Program-made: the position numbers and the translations under genes
Assembly (NCBI GenBank): GCA_016932695.1
Contig: JAFGCH010000024.1
Location: forward strand, 1-46,772
Reading direction: 5' to 3'
From: Acidimicrobiia bacterium
GTDB taxonomy: Bacteria; Actinomycetota; Acidimicrobiia; Spongiisociales; UBA11373
Length of the DNA: 46,772 bases
The notes under the pieces: generated by a model
What the model was told of the DNA's origin: nothing
Databases searched by the model: none
Seen by the model: only the letters and a program-made list of their open reading frames with translations
Part shown: piece by piece, positions 36,301 through 43,100 of the stretch
Layout: each line of letters opens with the position of its first letter
Position numbering within the stretch: position 1 is the first letter of the stretch

Positions 36301-37193
36301 CGGCCCCGATGGCGGGGCTCGAATCCGGGGTGGTGGGCTTCGAGGACGTCGCCCACCTCGGCGGTGAGGAAGGAGTGGGCCTCCCCGCACGGTCCGACCT
36401 TGCGATGCGGGTGGCGACGGGGATGGTGCTCGCCGCCCTGCTGCTCGGCTCGCTTTGGGTGGGCGGGGAGTTCCTGGCCGGGTTCGTAGGGCTCATGGCC
36501 TTCCTCGGCCTGACCGAGTTCTTCGGGGCGCTGCGCCGCCACGGGTACCAGCCGCTGGCCCTCTTCGGCTTGCCGGCGGGCATCGGGATCCTCGTCGGCA
36601 CCTGGTTCTACGGCCTGGTGGCCATTCCTGTAGCCACCGTGGCGGCCACCATCCTGGCTTTCTTCTACTACGCCTTCGCCCCCCAGCGCCGCGATGCCCT
36701 GACCAACGGGGGGCTCACCATCCTGGGGGCGCTGTGGGTCACCGGCACCGCTGCTTTCGCCTTTCCCATCGCGGCTTCAACCGACTTTCGGCTGCTCATC
36801 CTGGCCGTCGCCGCCACGGTGATCGCCACCGACGTCGGGGCCTTCTTCGCCGGCCGGGCCTGGGGGTCGCGCCCAATGGCCCCGGTGCTCTCCCCCCATA
36901 AGACCTGGGAAGGCCTGGCCGGAGGGGTGGTGCTCGGCATCGGCGCCGCGGTGGCCATGGGCCACTTCTTCGACGAGATCGGCATCCGGGCCGGCGTGAT
37001 CCTGGGGCTGGTGGTGGCGGTGATGGCCCCGCTCGGCGACTTGGCCGAGTCGATGGTCAAGCGCAGCCTGGGGGTGAAGGACATGGGCTCGATCCTGCCC
37101 GGCCACGGCGGCATCCTCGACCGCGTCGATGCTTTCCTCTTCGTCCTCCCCGCGGCCTGGGTGCTGTTCGAGACGATGGGACTGCTGCGCTGA
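33366..37193 (+). CDS. cdsA: Phosphatidate cytidylyltransferase with giant acidic N-terminal region
   Basis: CdsA makes CDP-diacylglycerol from phosphatidate and CTP, the entry to phospholipid synthesis. The last 267 residues (from about 1009) are a normal polytopic CdsA with about eight helices, LSPHKTWEGLAGGVVLG, and the signature VKRSLGVKDMGSILPGHGG plus DRVDAF. The first 1,008 residues are low complexity: mainly Glu, Ala, Pro, Gly and Val, almost no Lys. There are two basic patches, near residues 50-68 (RRRSRRERGRKGRK) and 521-540 (RRRGWFRRGRK, before a run of nine Glu), and two similar LEAxGWExFPEPG units near 795 and 834. Three xPTM motifs have Thr at 403, 924 and 955. GTG 33366 has GAGGAGGAG. 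There is no internal stop or recognisable second gene. Acidimicrobial CdsA proteins often have N-terminal tails, but I know of none this long. Confidence 0.9.
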   Translation: MSRKGDDDGFHPHPGDPWHPGWSSEDEAAPGSAPAGEEREVPSPAGEPVARRRSRRERGRKGRKAEPEPVPGMEPPPPAEVVEPTEDEVLPPGWWAAPPAESPPGVRVEAGEEAVEEAEVGEAAGGAAEAAVPLFPWWPSAPAEPPAVASQPPAEPPAEVEPETPGYERGAASAVPLDLGPGGGLPAAVEPERSWEEPEETSAPAPDVPGAVSAADETEAPVGVDAGEAVGVAEELERVAAALLAEIGEEPDVALLPGSVGKVEGEDLEGTEVAFAGEEASREEVAEEGPAGDQIAAEEIAEVEAVEGPAEPPWSVPRGPGALVPFPEVEGHGEWPAGERLPVSEGREALEGESFVEGEPLERQGLLERQEGEPLLSLEEPSLWAEGEPPAGVGEALGGEEPTMVGDETLLPPAEDLGLEAPGLVLASWEVPEDEGRAGEAGARGETGGLGTEAAGAEEAASVAEVEIDEWLAFVEGVPAGGPPPGRFPPIPAVVPAPEAEALPAPGEEAVPADEARPASPRERRRGWFRRGRKPVEEEEEEEEEVAALVEAAAGPAREPAEEGPGPQPPPWAPDMTGTALEVEATQAGEAAEEGTLLSAEEEEVGAEAAWAAWEAGDEGARPGTEEAGRLLPEEPAPARSWPAAPQPPAGRAPVGYQEPAAEDAEPWQSAEWAGEPAAAAAAWYAEVDEDEVDVPAASLPEDDWESADEGWAPAAEAVPGSGAARPQGPGGARAGAPILGVDGGGAGGPAAGWAAAEDLEEALEETEEDWGAESVAAELDEAEEGVGVPSAEELEAEGWERFPEPGEQPALHPEGPFPAAGPAVVERVESPSLEAAGWETFPEPGVRAPRWPEEPVAAGPARLPGPEPVFPEDRGGEAPGAEAEPWLPDEEDEEDGEEEPYPQRPAAAAFPGAARASRVDEPTMEIPPPDVYDFEGPKPRHGGFGEGALGGAPTMEHRGLAEEMAAADTAETELQALSAPMAGLESGVVGFEDVAHLGGEEGVGLPARSDLAMRVATGMVLAALLLGSLWVGGEFLAGFVGLMAFLGLTEFFGALRRHGYQPLALFGLPAGIGILVGTWFYGLVAIPVATVAATILAFFYYAFAPQRRDALTNGGLTILGALWVTGTAAFAFPIAASTDFRLLILAVAATVIATDVGAFFAGRAWGSRPMAPVLSPHKTWEGLAGGVVLGIGAAVAMGHFFDEIGIRAGVILGLVVAVMAPLGDLAESMVKRSLGVKDMGSILPGHGGILDRVDAFLFVLPAAWVLFETMGLLR
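34974..35000 (+). repeat. (GAGGAA) tandem hexamer in cdsA
   Basis: Four and a half copies of GAGGAA encode nine consecutive Glu in the acidic region. It could change length by slippage without breaking the frame. Confidence 0.8.
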
Positions 37194-38332
37194 GGCCGCT
37201 GATCGTCCTGGGGGCCACGGGCTCCATCGGGCGCCAGGCCCTCGAGGTGGCGGCGGCCCTCGGGATGGAAGTGCGGGGCCTGGCCGCCGCCCGGGGATCG
37301 GAGGCGTTGCTCTCACTGGCCAGGGAGCACCCGGCGGCGCAGGTGGCGGTCGCCGCCCCCGCCGGATCGGAGCGGGCTCAGGTCTCCGCCGAGGTGGGGG
37401 AGCGGGCTCGCTTTGGGCCGGAAGCCCTCGTCGAACTGGCCTCCGCTCCGGGGAGCATCGTGCTCAACGGCGTGGTCGGGGCGGCCGGCCTGGCGGCGTC
37501 GGTGGCCGCCCTGGAGGCGGGGAACCGGCTCGCCCTGGCCAACAAGGAGAGCCTGGTGGCCGGAGGGCCGGTGCTGGAAGCAGCACAACGGCGGGGCAGA
37601 GCCGAGCTTCTACCGGTGGACTCGGAGCACTCGGCGCTGGCCCAGTGCCTGGCGGGCGAGGACCCGGCCTCGATTCGGCGCCTCCTGCTCTCTGCGTCGG
37701 GAGGCCCCTTCCGCGGCCGTGCCCGGGCCGATCTGGCGACGGTGACCGTGGCCGAAGCGCTGGCTCACCCCACATGGCGCATGGGCCGGCGCATCACCGT
37801 CGACTCCGCCACGCTGATGAACAAGGCCTTCGAGGTGATCGAAGCCCATTGCCTGTTCGGAGTGCCCTACGAGGCGATCGAGGTGGTCGTCCATCCCCAG
37901 AGCGTCGTGCACAGCCTGGTGGAGTTCGTCGATGGTTCCATCAAAGCCCAGCTGGGCCCCCCCGACATGCGAATCCCCATCCAATATGCTCTCACCTACC
38001 CGCAGCGGCTGCCGGCGGTGGCTCCCGCTTTCGACCTGGTGGGAATGGGCCTCACTTTCGAAGCGCCGGATCTCGAGGCCTTCCCTTGCTTGCGGCTCGG
38101 CTACGAAGCGGGACGGGCGGGAGGGTCGGCGCCGGCTGTGCTGAACGCCGCCGATGAGATCGCGGTGCGGGCTTTCCTCGACGGGCGCATCGGCTTCGGC
38201 TCGATTCCCCTGGTGGTCGAGCAGGCCCTGCAGGCGGTGCCGTGGCGCCCGGTGGCGACTGTGGAGGAGGTGCTGGCGGTTGATGCCGAGGGTCGGGCGG
38301 CGGCCTTGGCCGCGCTGGGCGCCTCCTGCTAG
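37190..38332 (+). CDS. dxr: 1-deoxy-D-xylulose-5-phosphate reductoisomerase
   Basis: Dxr converts DXP to MEP, the committed step of the MEP isoprenoid pathway, using NADPH. About 380 residues. The NADPH motif LIVLGATGSIGRQALEV at the N-terminus is followed by NGVVGAAGLAA, ANKESLVAGG, PVDSEHSALAQCL, SASGGPFRG, AHPTWRMGRRITVDSATLMN and NAADEIAVRAFL. No ATG, GTG or TTG precedes the NADPH motif in frame; the first is GTG 37247, after it. The most likely start is CTG 37190, which overlaps the cdsA TGA (CTGA); CTG 37199 is an alternative. ispG, two genes on, acts in the same pathway. Confidence 0.9.
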   Translation: MRPLIVLGATGSIGRQALEVAAALGMEVRGLAAARGSEALLSLAREHPAAQVAVAAPAGSERAQVSAEVGERARFGPEALVELASAPGSIVLNGVVGAAGLAASVAALEAGNRLALANKESLVAGGPVLEAAQRRGRAELLPVDSEHSALAQCLAGEDPASIRRLLLSASGGPFRGRARADLATVTVAEALAHPTWRMGRRITVDSATLMNKAFEVIEAHCLFGVPYEAIEVVVHPQSVVHSLVEFVDGSIKAQLGPPDMRIPIQYALTYPQRLPAVAPAFDLVGMGLTFEAPDLEAFPCLRLGYEAGRAGGSAPAVLNAADEIAVRAFLDGRIGFGSIPLVVEQALQAVPWRPVATVEEVLAVDAEGRAAALAALGASC

Positions 38333-38346
38333 GCGGCCTCGACGGG

Positions 38347-38352
38347 TAACTT
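38347..38352 (+). promoter_or_regulatory. Putative -10 of rseP
   Basis: TAACTT, followed by a leader of about 40 nt with GGGAGA before the ATG at 38399. Confidence 0.4.
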
Positions 38353-38398
38353 GAGGGGCCGCAGTGCGGCTTGCAGTCGATCGGCAGGACGGGAGAGC

Positions 38399-39499
38399 AT
38401 GAGCGGCGGCATCCTCGTGATCGTCGGGATCATCGTGATCGTGATGGTCCACGAGACGGGCCACTACCTTGCGGCGCGCTCCGTGGGCATGAAGGTCACG
38501 GAGTTCTTCTTCGGTTTCGGCCCCCGCCTGTGGTCCACCCGCCGGGGCGAGACCGAATACGGGGTCAAGGCCCTGCCCCTGGGCGGCTACGTGCGCATCA
38601 TCGGCATGAACCCCCTGGAAGAAGTGCCGCCGGAGGACGAAGGCCGCACCTATCGCGACAAGCCCTTCTGGGCAAAGTCGCTGGTGGTGCTGGCCGGCTC
38701 CGCCACCCACTTCCCCCTGGCCTTCCTGCTGTTCTACCTGGTGGTGTCGGGCATCGGCCTCCCGGTGCGCACCACCACCGTGGACAGCGTGCAGGCGACC
38801 CTCGACAGCGGCCTCCCTACGCCCGCGGCCCAGGCCGGACTCCTGCCCGGCGACACGGTTGTGTCCCTGGACGGCGTGCCCACCCCGGAGTGGGAGGACC
38901 TGGTGGACGCCATCACCGCCCGGCCCGGCAGGGAGGTGGTTGTTGGGGTGGATCGGGGCGGGCAGTTGCTCGATTTCGAGGTGACCTTGGCGTCGGTGGA
39001 CGACGAGGCCGGCGGCCAACGGGGCTATCTCGGAGTGGCGCCCGGGGCTCGCACCGAAAGGGCCGGCCCGGTGGAGGGGTTGGGCGAGGCGGGCAAGTCG
39101 CTGGGCAACGCGGTGGTGGCCAGCGGGCGCGGACTGTGGGACCTGGTGGTGGGAGTACCCCGCCTGGTGGGGGCGGTCTTCGGGGGCGACGCCGATGAAC
39201 TGGGGCCCAACCGCCCGGTGAGCCCGATCGGGTTGGTGGGCTTCGCCGGCGACCTGGGCGCGGGCTACGCCCTGCAACTGGTGGCCTACGTGGCGGTCTT
39301 CGTCGGCGTGCTCAACGTGATACCGCTGTACCCCCTAGACGGCGGCCACTTCGCCGTGGCTCTCTACGAGAGGGTGCGGGGACGGCCCGCCGACTGGCGC
39401 AAGCTGATGCCGGTGGCGGCAGCGGTTGTTGCCTTCCTGGTGATCATCGGCCTGCTCGCCATCTACCTGGACATCGCCCACCCCTTCAACCTGGGATGA
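38399..39499 (+). CDS. rseP: RseP-type site-2 intramembrane metalloprotease
   Basis: This zinc protease cleaves membrane-spanning regulators such as anti-sigma factors. About 366 residues. The first helix contains the zinc motif MVHETGHYLAARSVGMKV. Then come FFGFGPRLWSTRRGETEYGV and LPLGGYVRIIGMNP, a second helix, one PDZ domain (AAQAGLLPGDTVVSLDGVP), and the C-terminal helices with VLNVIPLYPLDGGHFAVAL, whose LDG supplies the third ligand. ATG 38399 has GGGAGA close by. It ends in an ATGA overlap with ispG. Confidence 0.94.
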   Translation: MSGGILVIVGIIVIVMVHETGHYLAARSVGMKVTEFFFGFGPRLWSTRRGETEYGVKALPLGGYVRIIGMNPLEEVPPEDEGRTYRDKPFWAKSLVVLAGSATHFPLAFLLFYLVVSGIGLPVRTTTVDSVQATLDSGLPTPAAQAGLLPGDTVVSLDGVPTPEWEDLVDAITARPGREVVVGVDRGGQLLDFEVTLASVDDEAGGQRGYLGVAPGARTERAGPVEGLGEAGKSLGNAVVASGRGLWDLVVGVPRLVGAVFGGDADELGPNRPVSPIGLVGFAGDLGAGYALQLVAYVAVFVGVLNVIPLYPLDGGHFAVALYERVRGRPADWRKLMPVAAAVVAFLVIIGLLAIYLDIAHPFNLG

Positions 39500-40734
39500 C
39501 CTTGCCGACCTCGCCACCCGAGATGACCTTTGCCCGGCGCCCCACCCGGCGCCTATCGCTCGGCGGAATCCCCGTAGGGGGCGGGGCCCCGGTGACGGTG
39601 CAGTCGATGACCACCACTCGCACCGCCGACGTGGAGGCCACCCTGGCGCAGGTCTATGCCCTGAAGGGGGCGGGAGCCGACATCGTGCGGATCACCTGCA
39701 ACGACGTGGAAGCCGCCCAGGGGCTCGCCGAGATCGTGCCCCGCTCCCCGGTGCCCATCGTGGCCGACATCCATTTCCAGTACCGGCTGGCCCTGGCGGC
39801 GCTGGAGGCGGGGGTGGCCGGCCTGCGCCTCAACCCGGGCAACATCCGCAACCCGGCGCACGTGCGGGCCGTTGCCGCCGCTGCGGCGGAGCGCGGGGTG
39901 CCCATCCGCGTCGGGGTGAACGCCGGGTCGCTCGACCCTGAGCTGCTGGCTCGCTACGGCGGCCCGGTCCCCGAGGCGCTGGTCGAGTCGGCTCTGTACG
40001 AGATCGGCCTCCTCGAGGAGGCGGGCTGCACGGACGTCAAGGTGTCGGTGAAGCACGCCCACGTGCCCTCGATGGTGGCGGCCTACCGCCTGCTGGCAGA
40101 GCGCACCGACCGGCCCTTGCACCTGGGGGTCACCGAAGCGGGTCCGCCGCCCGGGGGGCTGATCAAGTCGGTAGCCGGGATCGCCACCCTCCTCATGGAG
40201 GGCATCGGCGACACCATCCGCTTCTCGCTCACCGCCGATCCGGTGGAGGAGGCGGAGGCGGGGCGGCGGTTACTCGAGGTGCTGGGCTTGCGGGAGCGGC
40301 GCGGGCTGGACCTCATCGCCTGCCCCTCGTGCGGTCGGGCCGAAGTGGACGTCATCGCCATCACCCGCGAGGTGGAGCGTCGCCTGCAGGCCGAGGGGCT
40401 CTCGCTGCAAGTGGCCGTCATGGGCTGCGTGGTGAACGGGCCGGGAGAGGCCCGCCAGGCCGACCTCGGCATTGCCGCCGGCAAGGGGAAGGGCCACCTG
40501 TTCGTCAAAGGTCGGGTGGTGCGGGTGGTTCCCGAGGCGGAGATGGTGGACGCCCTGGTCGAAGAGGGTCGGCGCCTGGCCGCTGAAGGGGTCGAGGCCC
40601 GCCTGGCGGCGGCCGACGCCGGGGTCGCCGACCTGGCGGCGCAGGCGGCCGCCGACTTGCGGGAGGCCCAGGGGGACGCCAACCGCACCGCAGAGCGACG
40701 GGCCCGGGTCGCCGACGCGGCCTCGGGCGACTGA
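39496..40734 (+). CDS. ispG: (E)-4-hydroxy-3-methylbut-2-enyl-diphosphate synthase
   Basis: IspG (GcpE) is a 4Fe-4S enzyme making HMBPP in the MEP pathway. 412 residues. The TIM-barrel part reads VTVQSMTTTRTADVEATLAQ, VRITCNDVEAAQGL, VADIHFQYRLALAA, RLNPGNIR and RVGVNAGSLDPELL. The cluster region has CPSCGRAEVDV and later MGCVVNGPGEARQADLGIA. The C-terminal 50 residues are an Ala-rich extension beyond the usual end. ATG 39496 overlaps the rseP stop. Confidence 0.95.
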   Translation: MTLPTSPPEMTFARRPTRRLSLGGIPVGGGAPVTVQSMTTTRTADVEATLAQVYALKGAGADIVRITCNDVEAAQGLAEIVPRSPVPIVADIHFQYRLALAALEAGVAGLRLNPGNIRNPAHVRAVAAAAAERGVPIRVGVNAGSLDPELLARYGGPVPEALVESALYEIGLLEEAGCTDVKVSVKHAHVPSMVAAYRLLAERTDRPLHLGVTEAGPPPGGLIKSVAGIATLLMEGIGDTIRFSLTADPVEEAEAGRRLLEVLGLRERRGLDLIACPSCGRAEVDVIAITREVERRLQAEGLSLQVAVMGCVVNGPGEARQADLGIAAGKGKGHLFVKGRVVRVVPEAEMVDALVEEGRRLAAEGVEARLAAADAGVADLAAQAAADLREAQGDANRTAERRARVADAASGD

Positions 40735-40742
40735 GCCCGGGC

Positions 40743-40748
40743 TATCCT
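40743..40748 (+). promoter_or_regulatory. Putative -10 of proS
   Basis: TATCCT just after ispG, giving a leader of about 22 nt with GAGGAG before the GTG at 40777. Confidence 0.45.
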
Positions 40749-40776
40749 CCGGCGCCGACTCTCGGCGAGGAGCCCC

Positions 40777-42483
40777 GTGCGCTGGTCCCAGGCTTTCATC
40801 CCTACCCTGCGGCAGGATCCGGCCGATGCCGAAGCCGCCAGCCACCGGCTGCTGGTGCGCGGCGGTTTCATCCGCCAGCTGATGAGCGGTTCCTACTCGC
40901 TGCTGCCGCTGGGGAGGCGGGTCGCCGCCAAGGTGGAGGCCATCGTCCGCGCCGAGATGAACGCCATCGGGGGCCAGGAGTTCTTGCTCCCGGTGGTCCA
41001 TCCGGGAGAAGTCTGGAAGCGCACCGGGCGCTGGGACACCGTGGACGAGATCATGGTGAAGTTCCGTGACCGGCGGGGCGTGGACCTGCTGTTGGCCATT
41101 ACCCACGAGGAGATCTTCACCCTGCTCGCCGCCGAACTGTCCTCCTACCGCCAACTGCCCCAGCTCTGGTACCACCTGCAGACCAAGTTCCGCGACGAGC
41201 CGCGTCCCAAGGCCGGACTGCTGCGGGTGCGGGAGTTCACCATGAAGGATTCCTACTCCTTCGATGTGGATCAGGCCGGCCTCGACCGCCAGTTCGACAA
41301 CCACTATGCCGCTTACACCCGGATCTTCCGGCGCACCGGTCTGGAGCCCCTCGCGGTGCAGGCCTCCTCCGGGGTCATGGGTGGCTCGGAATCGGTGGAG
41401 TTCATGGTGCCCAGCGAGGCCGGCGAGGACCTCATCGCCGTGTGCCGGTCCTGCGGCTACGCCGGGAACGTGGAGAGGGCCGCTTCGGTTCCCGCCCCGG
41501 TGGAGGACGCCCCCTGGGATGGCCCGCCGGAGCGGTTCCCCACTCCCGGGGTGCGAACCATCGCCGCCCTCGAGGCGCACGGGGACTTCGCCGCCGCGGG
41601 GCGGCAGATCAAGACCATGGCCTACGTGGTGGACGGGCGCCTCACGCTGGTCCTGCTGCGCGGGGACCACGAGGTCATGGAGCAGAAGCTCATCGACGGC
41701 CTGGGGACCCAGAACATTCGACCCGGCCATCCCGACGAGATTCGTGAAGCGCTGGGCGCGCTGCCGGGCAGCCTGGGCGCGGTGGGCGTCACCGGGTTCC
41801 CCGTCATCGTCGACCCGGCGCTGCGGGGACGGCGCAACATGGTGACCGGCGCCAACCAGGATGACTGGCACCTGCGAGGGGTCACCGTGGAGCGGGACAT
41901 CGCGGTCGACCGCTGGCTCGATGTGCGCCGCGTCGAGGCGGGGGAGGGCTGCTCCGCCTGCGGGGCGCCGCTGGAGGTCTTCAAGGCCATCGAGGTGGGC
42001 CACATCTTCAAGCTGGGCACCAAATACAGCGAGGCCCTGGGGGCCCGGGTGCTCGACGAGGAGGGCCGGGAGTGTCCCATCATCATGGGCTCCTACGGCA
42101 TCGGGGTGGGTCGCCAGGTGGCGGCCGTGGTCGAGGCCCACCACGACGAGGCGGGGATCGTGTGGCCGGTGAGCGTGGCTCCCTTCGAGGTGGTGGTGAC
42201 CAGCGTGGCGGCCGATGCCGGTACGACGGCCGCCGCCGAGGAGGTCTATCGCGGCCTGCTGGAGCGGGGGATCGAGGCGCTCATCGACGATCGCGAGGAG
42301 CGGCCCGGGGTGAAGTTCGCCGACGCTGAGTTGATCGGCATCCCCTTCCGGATCACCGTGGGGCCGCGGCGCCTGGCCGAGGGCAAGGCCGAGGTGATGC
42401 GGCGGCAGGGGAGGGTCACCGAGGAGATGGCCCTGGAGGAGGCCGCTGCCCGGGTGGCCGCCGCCGTCATCGCCGAGCGCTGA
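40777..42483 (+). CDS. proS: Prolyl-tRNA synthetase (bacterial type)
   Basis: This class II synthetase charges tRNA-Pro. The 568-residue length and the editing INS domain between motifs 2 and 3 mark the bacterial form. Visible motifs are RGGFIRQLMSGSYSLLPLGR, TKFRDEPRPKAGLLRVREFT with MKDSYSFD (motif 2), SGVMGGSESVEFMVPS, and the motif 3 region IMGSYGIGVGRQVAAVVE, then the anticodon-binding C-terminus (EAAARVAAAVIAER). GTG 40777 has GAGGAG at 5 nt spacing. A perfect hairpin follows the stop. Confidence 0.96.
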   Translation: MRWSQAFIPTLRQDPADAEAASHRLLVRGGFIRQLMSGSYSLLPLGRRVAAKVEAIVRAEMNAIGGQEFLLPVVHPGEVWKRTGRWDTVDEIMVKFRDRRGVDLLLAITHEEIFTLLAAELSSYRQLPQLWYHLQTKFRDEPRPKAGLLRVREFTMKDSYSFDVDQAGLDRQFDNHYAAYTRIFRRTGLEPLAVQASSGVMGGSESVEFMVPSEAGEDLIAVCRSCGYAGNVERAASVPAPVEDAPWDGPPERFPTPGVRTIAALEAHGDFAAAGRQIKTMAYVVDGRLTLVLLRGDHEVMEQKLIDGLGTQNIRPGHPDEIREALGALPGSLGAVGVTGFPVIVDPALRGRRNMVTGANQDDWHLRGVTVERDIAVDRWLDVRRVEAGEGCSACGAPLEVFKAIEVGHIFKLGTKYSEALGARVLDEEGRECPIIMGSYGIGVGRQVAAVVEAHHDEAGIVWPVSVAPFEVVVTSVAADAGTTAAAEEVYRGLLERGIEALIDDREERPGVKFADAELIGIPFRITVGPRRLAEGKAEVMRRQGRVTEEMALEEAAARVAAAVIAER

Positions 42484-42495
42484 CAGACGCCGCTA

Positions 42496-42515
42496 TGGGC
42501 CGCGGGGGCGGCCCA
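42496..42515 (+). terminator. Hairpin after proS
   Basis: A perfect 8-bp stem TGGGCCGC/GCGGCCCA with a 4-nt G loop lies 13 nt after the proS stop and ahead of the rimP promoter. No T-run. Confidence 0.55.
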
Positions 42516-42536
42516 ATGTCGGCGCGTCCCCTCTGG

Positions 42537-42542
42537 TACAAT
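42537..42542 (+). promoter_or_regulatory. -10 of the rimP-nusA-infB operon
   Basis: TACAAT, close to consensus. Transcription would start near 42549, upstream of the hairpin at 42567. Confidence 0.6.
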
Positions 42543-42566
42543 GTGATGTAACCGAACGCACGCGAC

Positions 42567-42597
42567 GAGTGGGCGCCCTGGTGCCCACTCTTTCTTT
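42567..42597 (+). terminator. Leader attenuator-like hairpin ahead of rimP
   Basis: The arms GAGTGGGCGCC and GGTGCCCACTC (11 pairs including one G-U) with a 2-nt loop are directly followed by TTTCTTT, then the ribosome site of rimP. This is an intrinsic-terminator shape inside the leader, the arrangement expected for control by NusA or transcription attenuation. Similar GTGGGC hairpins stand before rimP in many Gram-positive bacteria as I recall. Confidence 0.65.
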
Positions 42598-42609
42598 GAG
42601 GAAGGACCG

Positions 42610-43098
42610 ATGGACGACCTGGAGGCGCGACTCTGGGACCTGTTCGGGCCGTATCTCGCCGCGGAAGGCATCGAGCTGGATGATCTCGAGGTCCGCGGCG
42701 GGGGAGGGGCCCGGCTGGTGCGCGTCAGCCTCGACGCTCCCGGCGGGATGGATGTGGAAGCCATCGCCCGGGCGTCGCAGGGCCTGTCGCGCCTACTGGA
42801 CCAGGCCGACGCCTTGGCGGGGGCCTACACCCTGGAAGTGGGGTCCCCCGGCCTGGAGCGTGACTTGCGCCGTCCGGCACAGTTCGCCAAGGCGGTGGGC
42901 CGCGAAGTCGTGCTCACCACCCGCGACCCGCTGGCCGGGAGCCGCCGGCACCGGGGCGTGCTCGACGAGGTCACCGACGAGACGGTGACGCTGCGTCTCG
43001 CCGAAGGGACGCGACACATACCCTTCGGCCAAGTGGCGCAAGCCCGGACGGTGTTCCGGTGGGAGAAGGCCCCCAAGCCGGGGCACAAGCGAGGTTGA
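42610..43098 (+). CDS. rimP: Ribosome maturation factor RimP
   Basis: RimP supports early 30S assembly. 162 residues: an N-terminal domain (IELDDLEVRGGGGARLVRVS, LDAPGGMDVEAIARASQGLS) and the hallmark YTLEVGSPGLERDLRRPAQF, then an SH3-like C-terminus. A GAGGAAGGA site precedes the ATG. nusA starts 2 nt later. Confidence 0.94.
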   Translation: MDDLEARLWDLFGPYLAAEGIELDDLEVRGGGGARLVRVSLDAPGGMDVEAIARASQGLSRLLDQADALAGAYTLEVGSPGLERDLRRPAQFAKAVGREVVLTTRDPLAGSRRHRGVLDEVTDETVTLRLAEGTRHIPFGQVAQARTVFRWEKAPKPGHKRG

Positions 43099-43100
43099 CG

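Noticed and set aside
33268-36390. A 1,040-codon open frame antisense to cdsA, and a 685-codon one at 33492-35549
   Set aside because: Pro/Arg-rich translations without motifs; they mirror the Glu/Ala codons of the acidic tail in GC-rich DNA.
40270-42144. Long antisense frame (624 codons) across ispG/proS
   Set aside because: Shadow frame without recognisable protein features.
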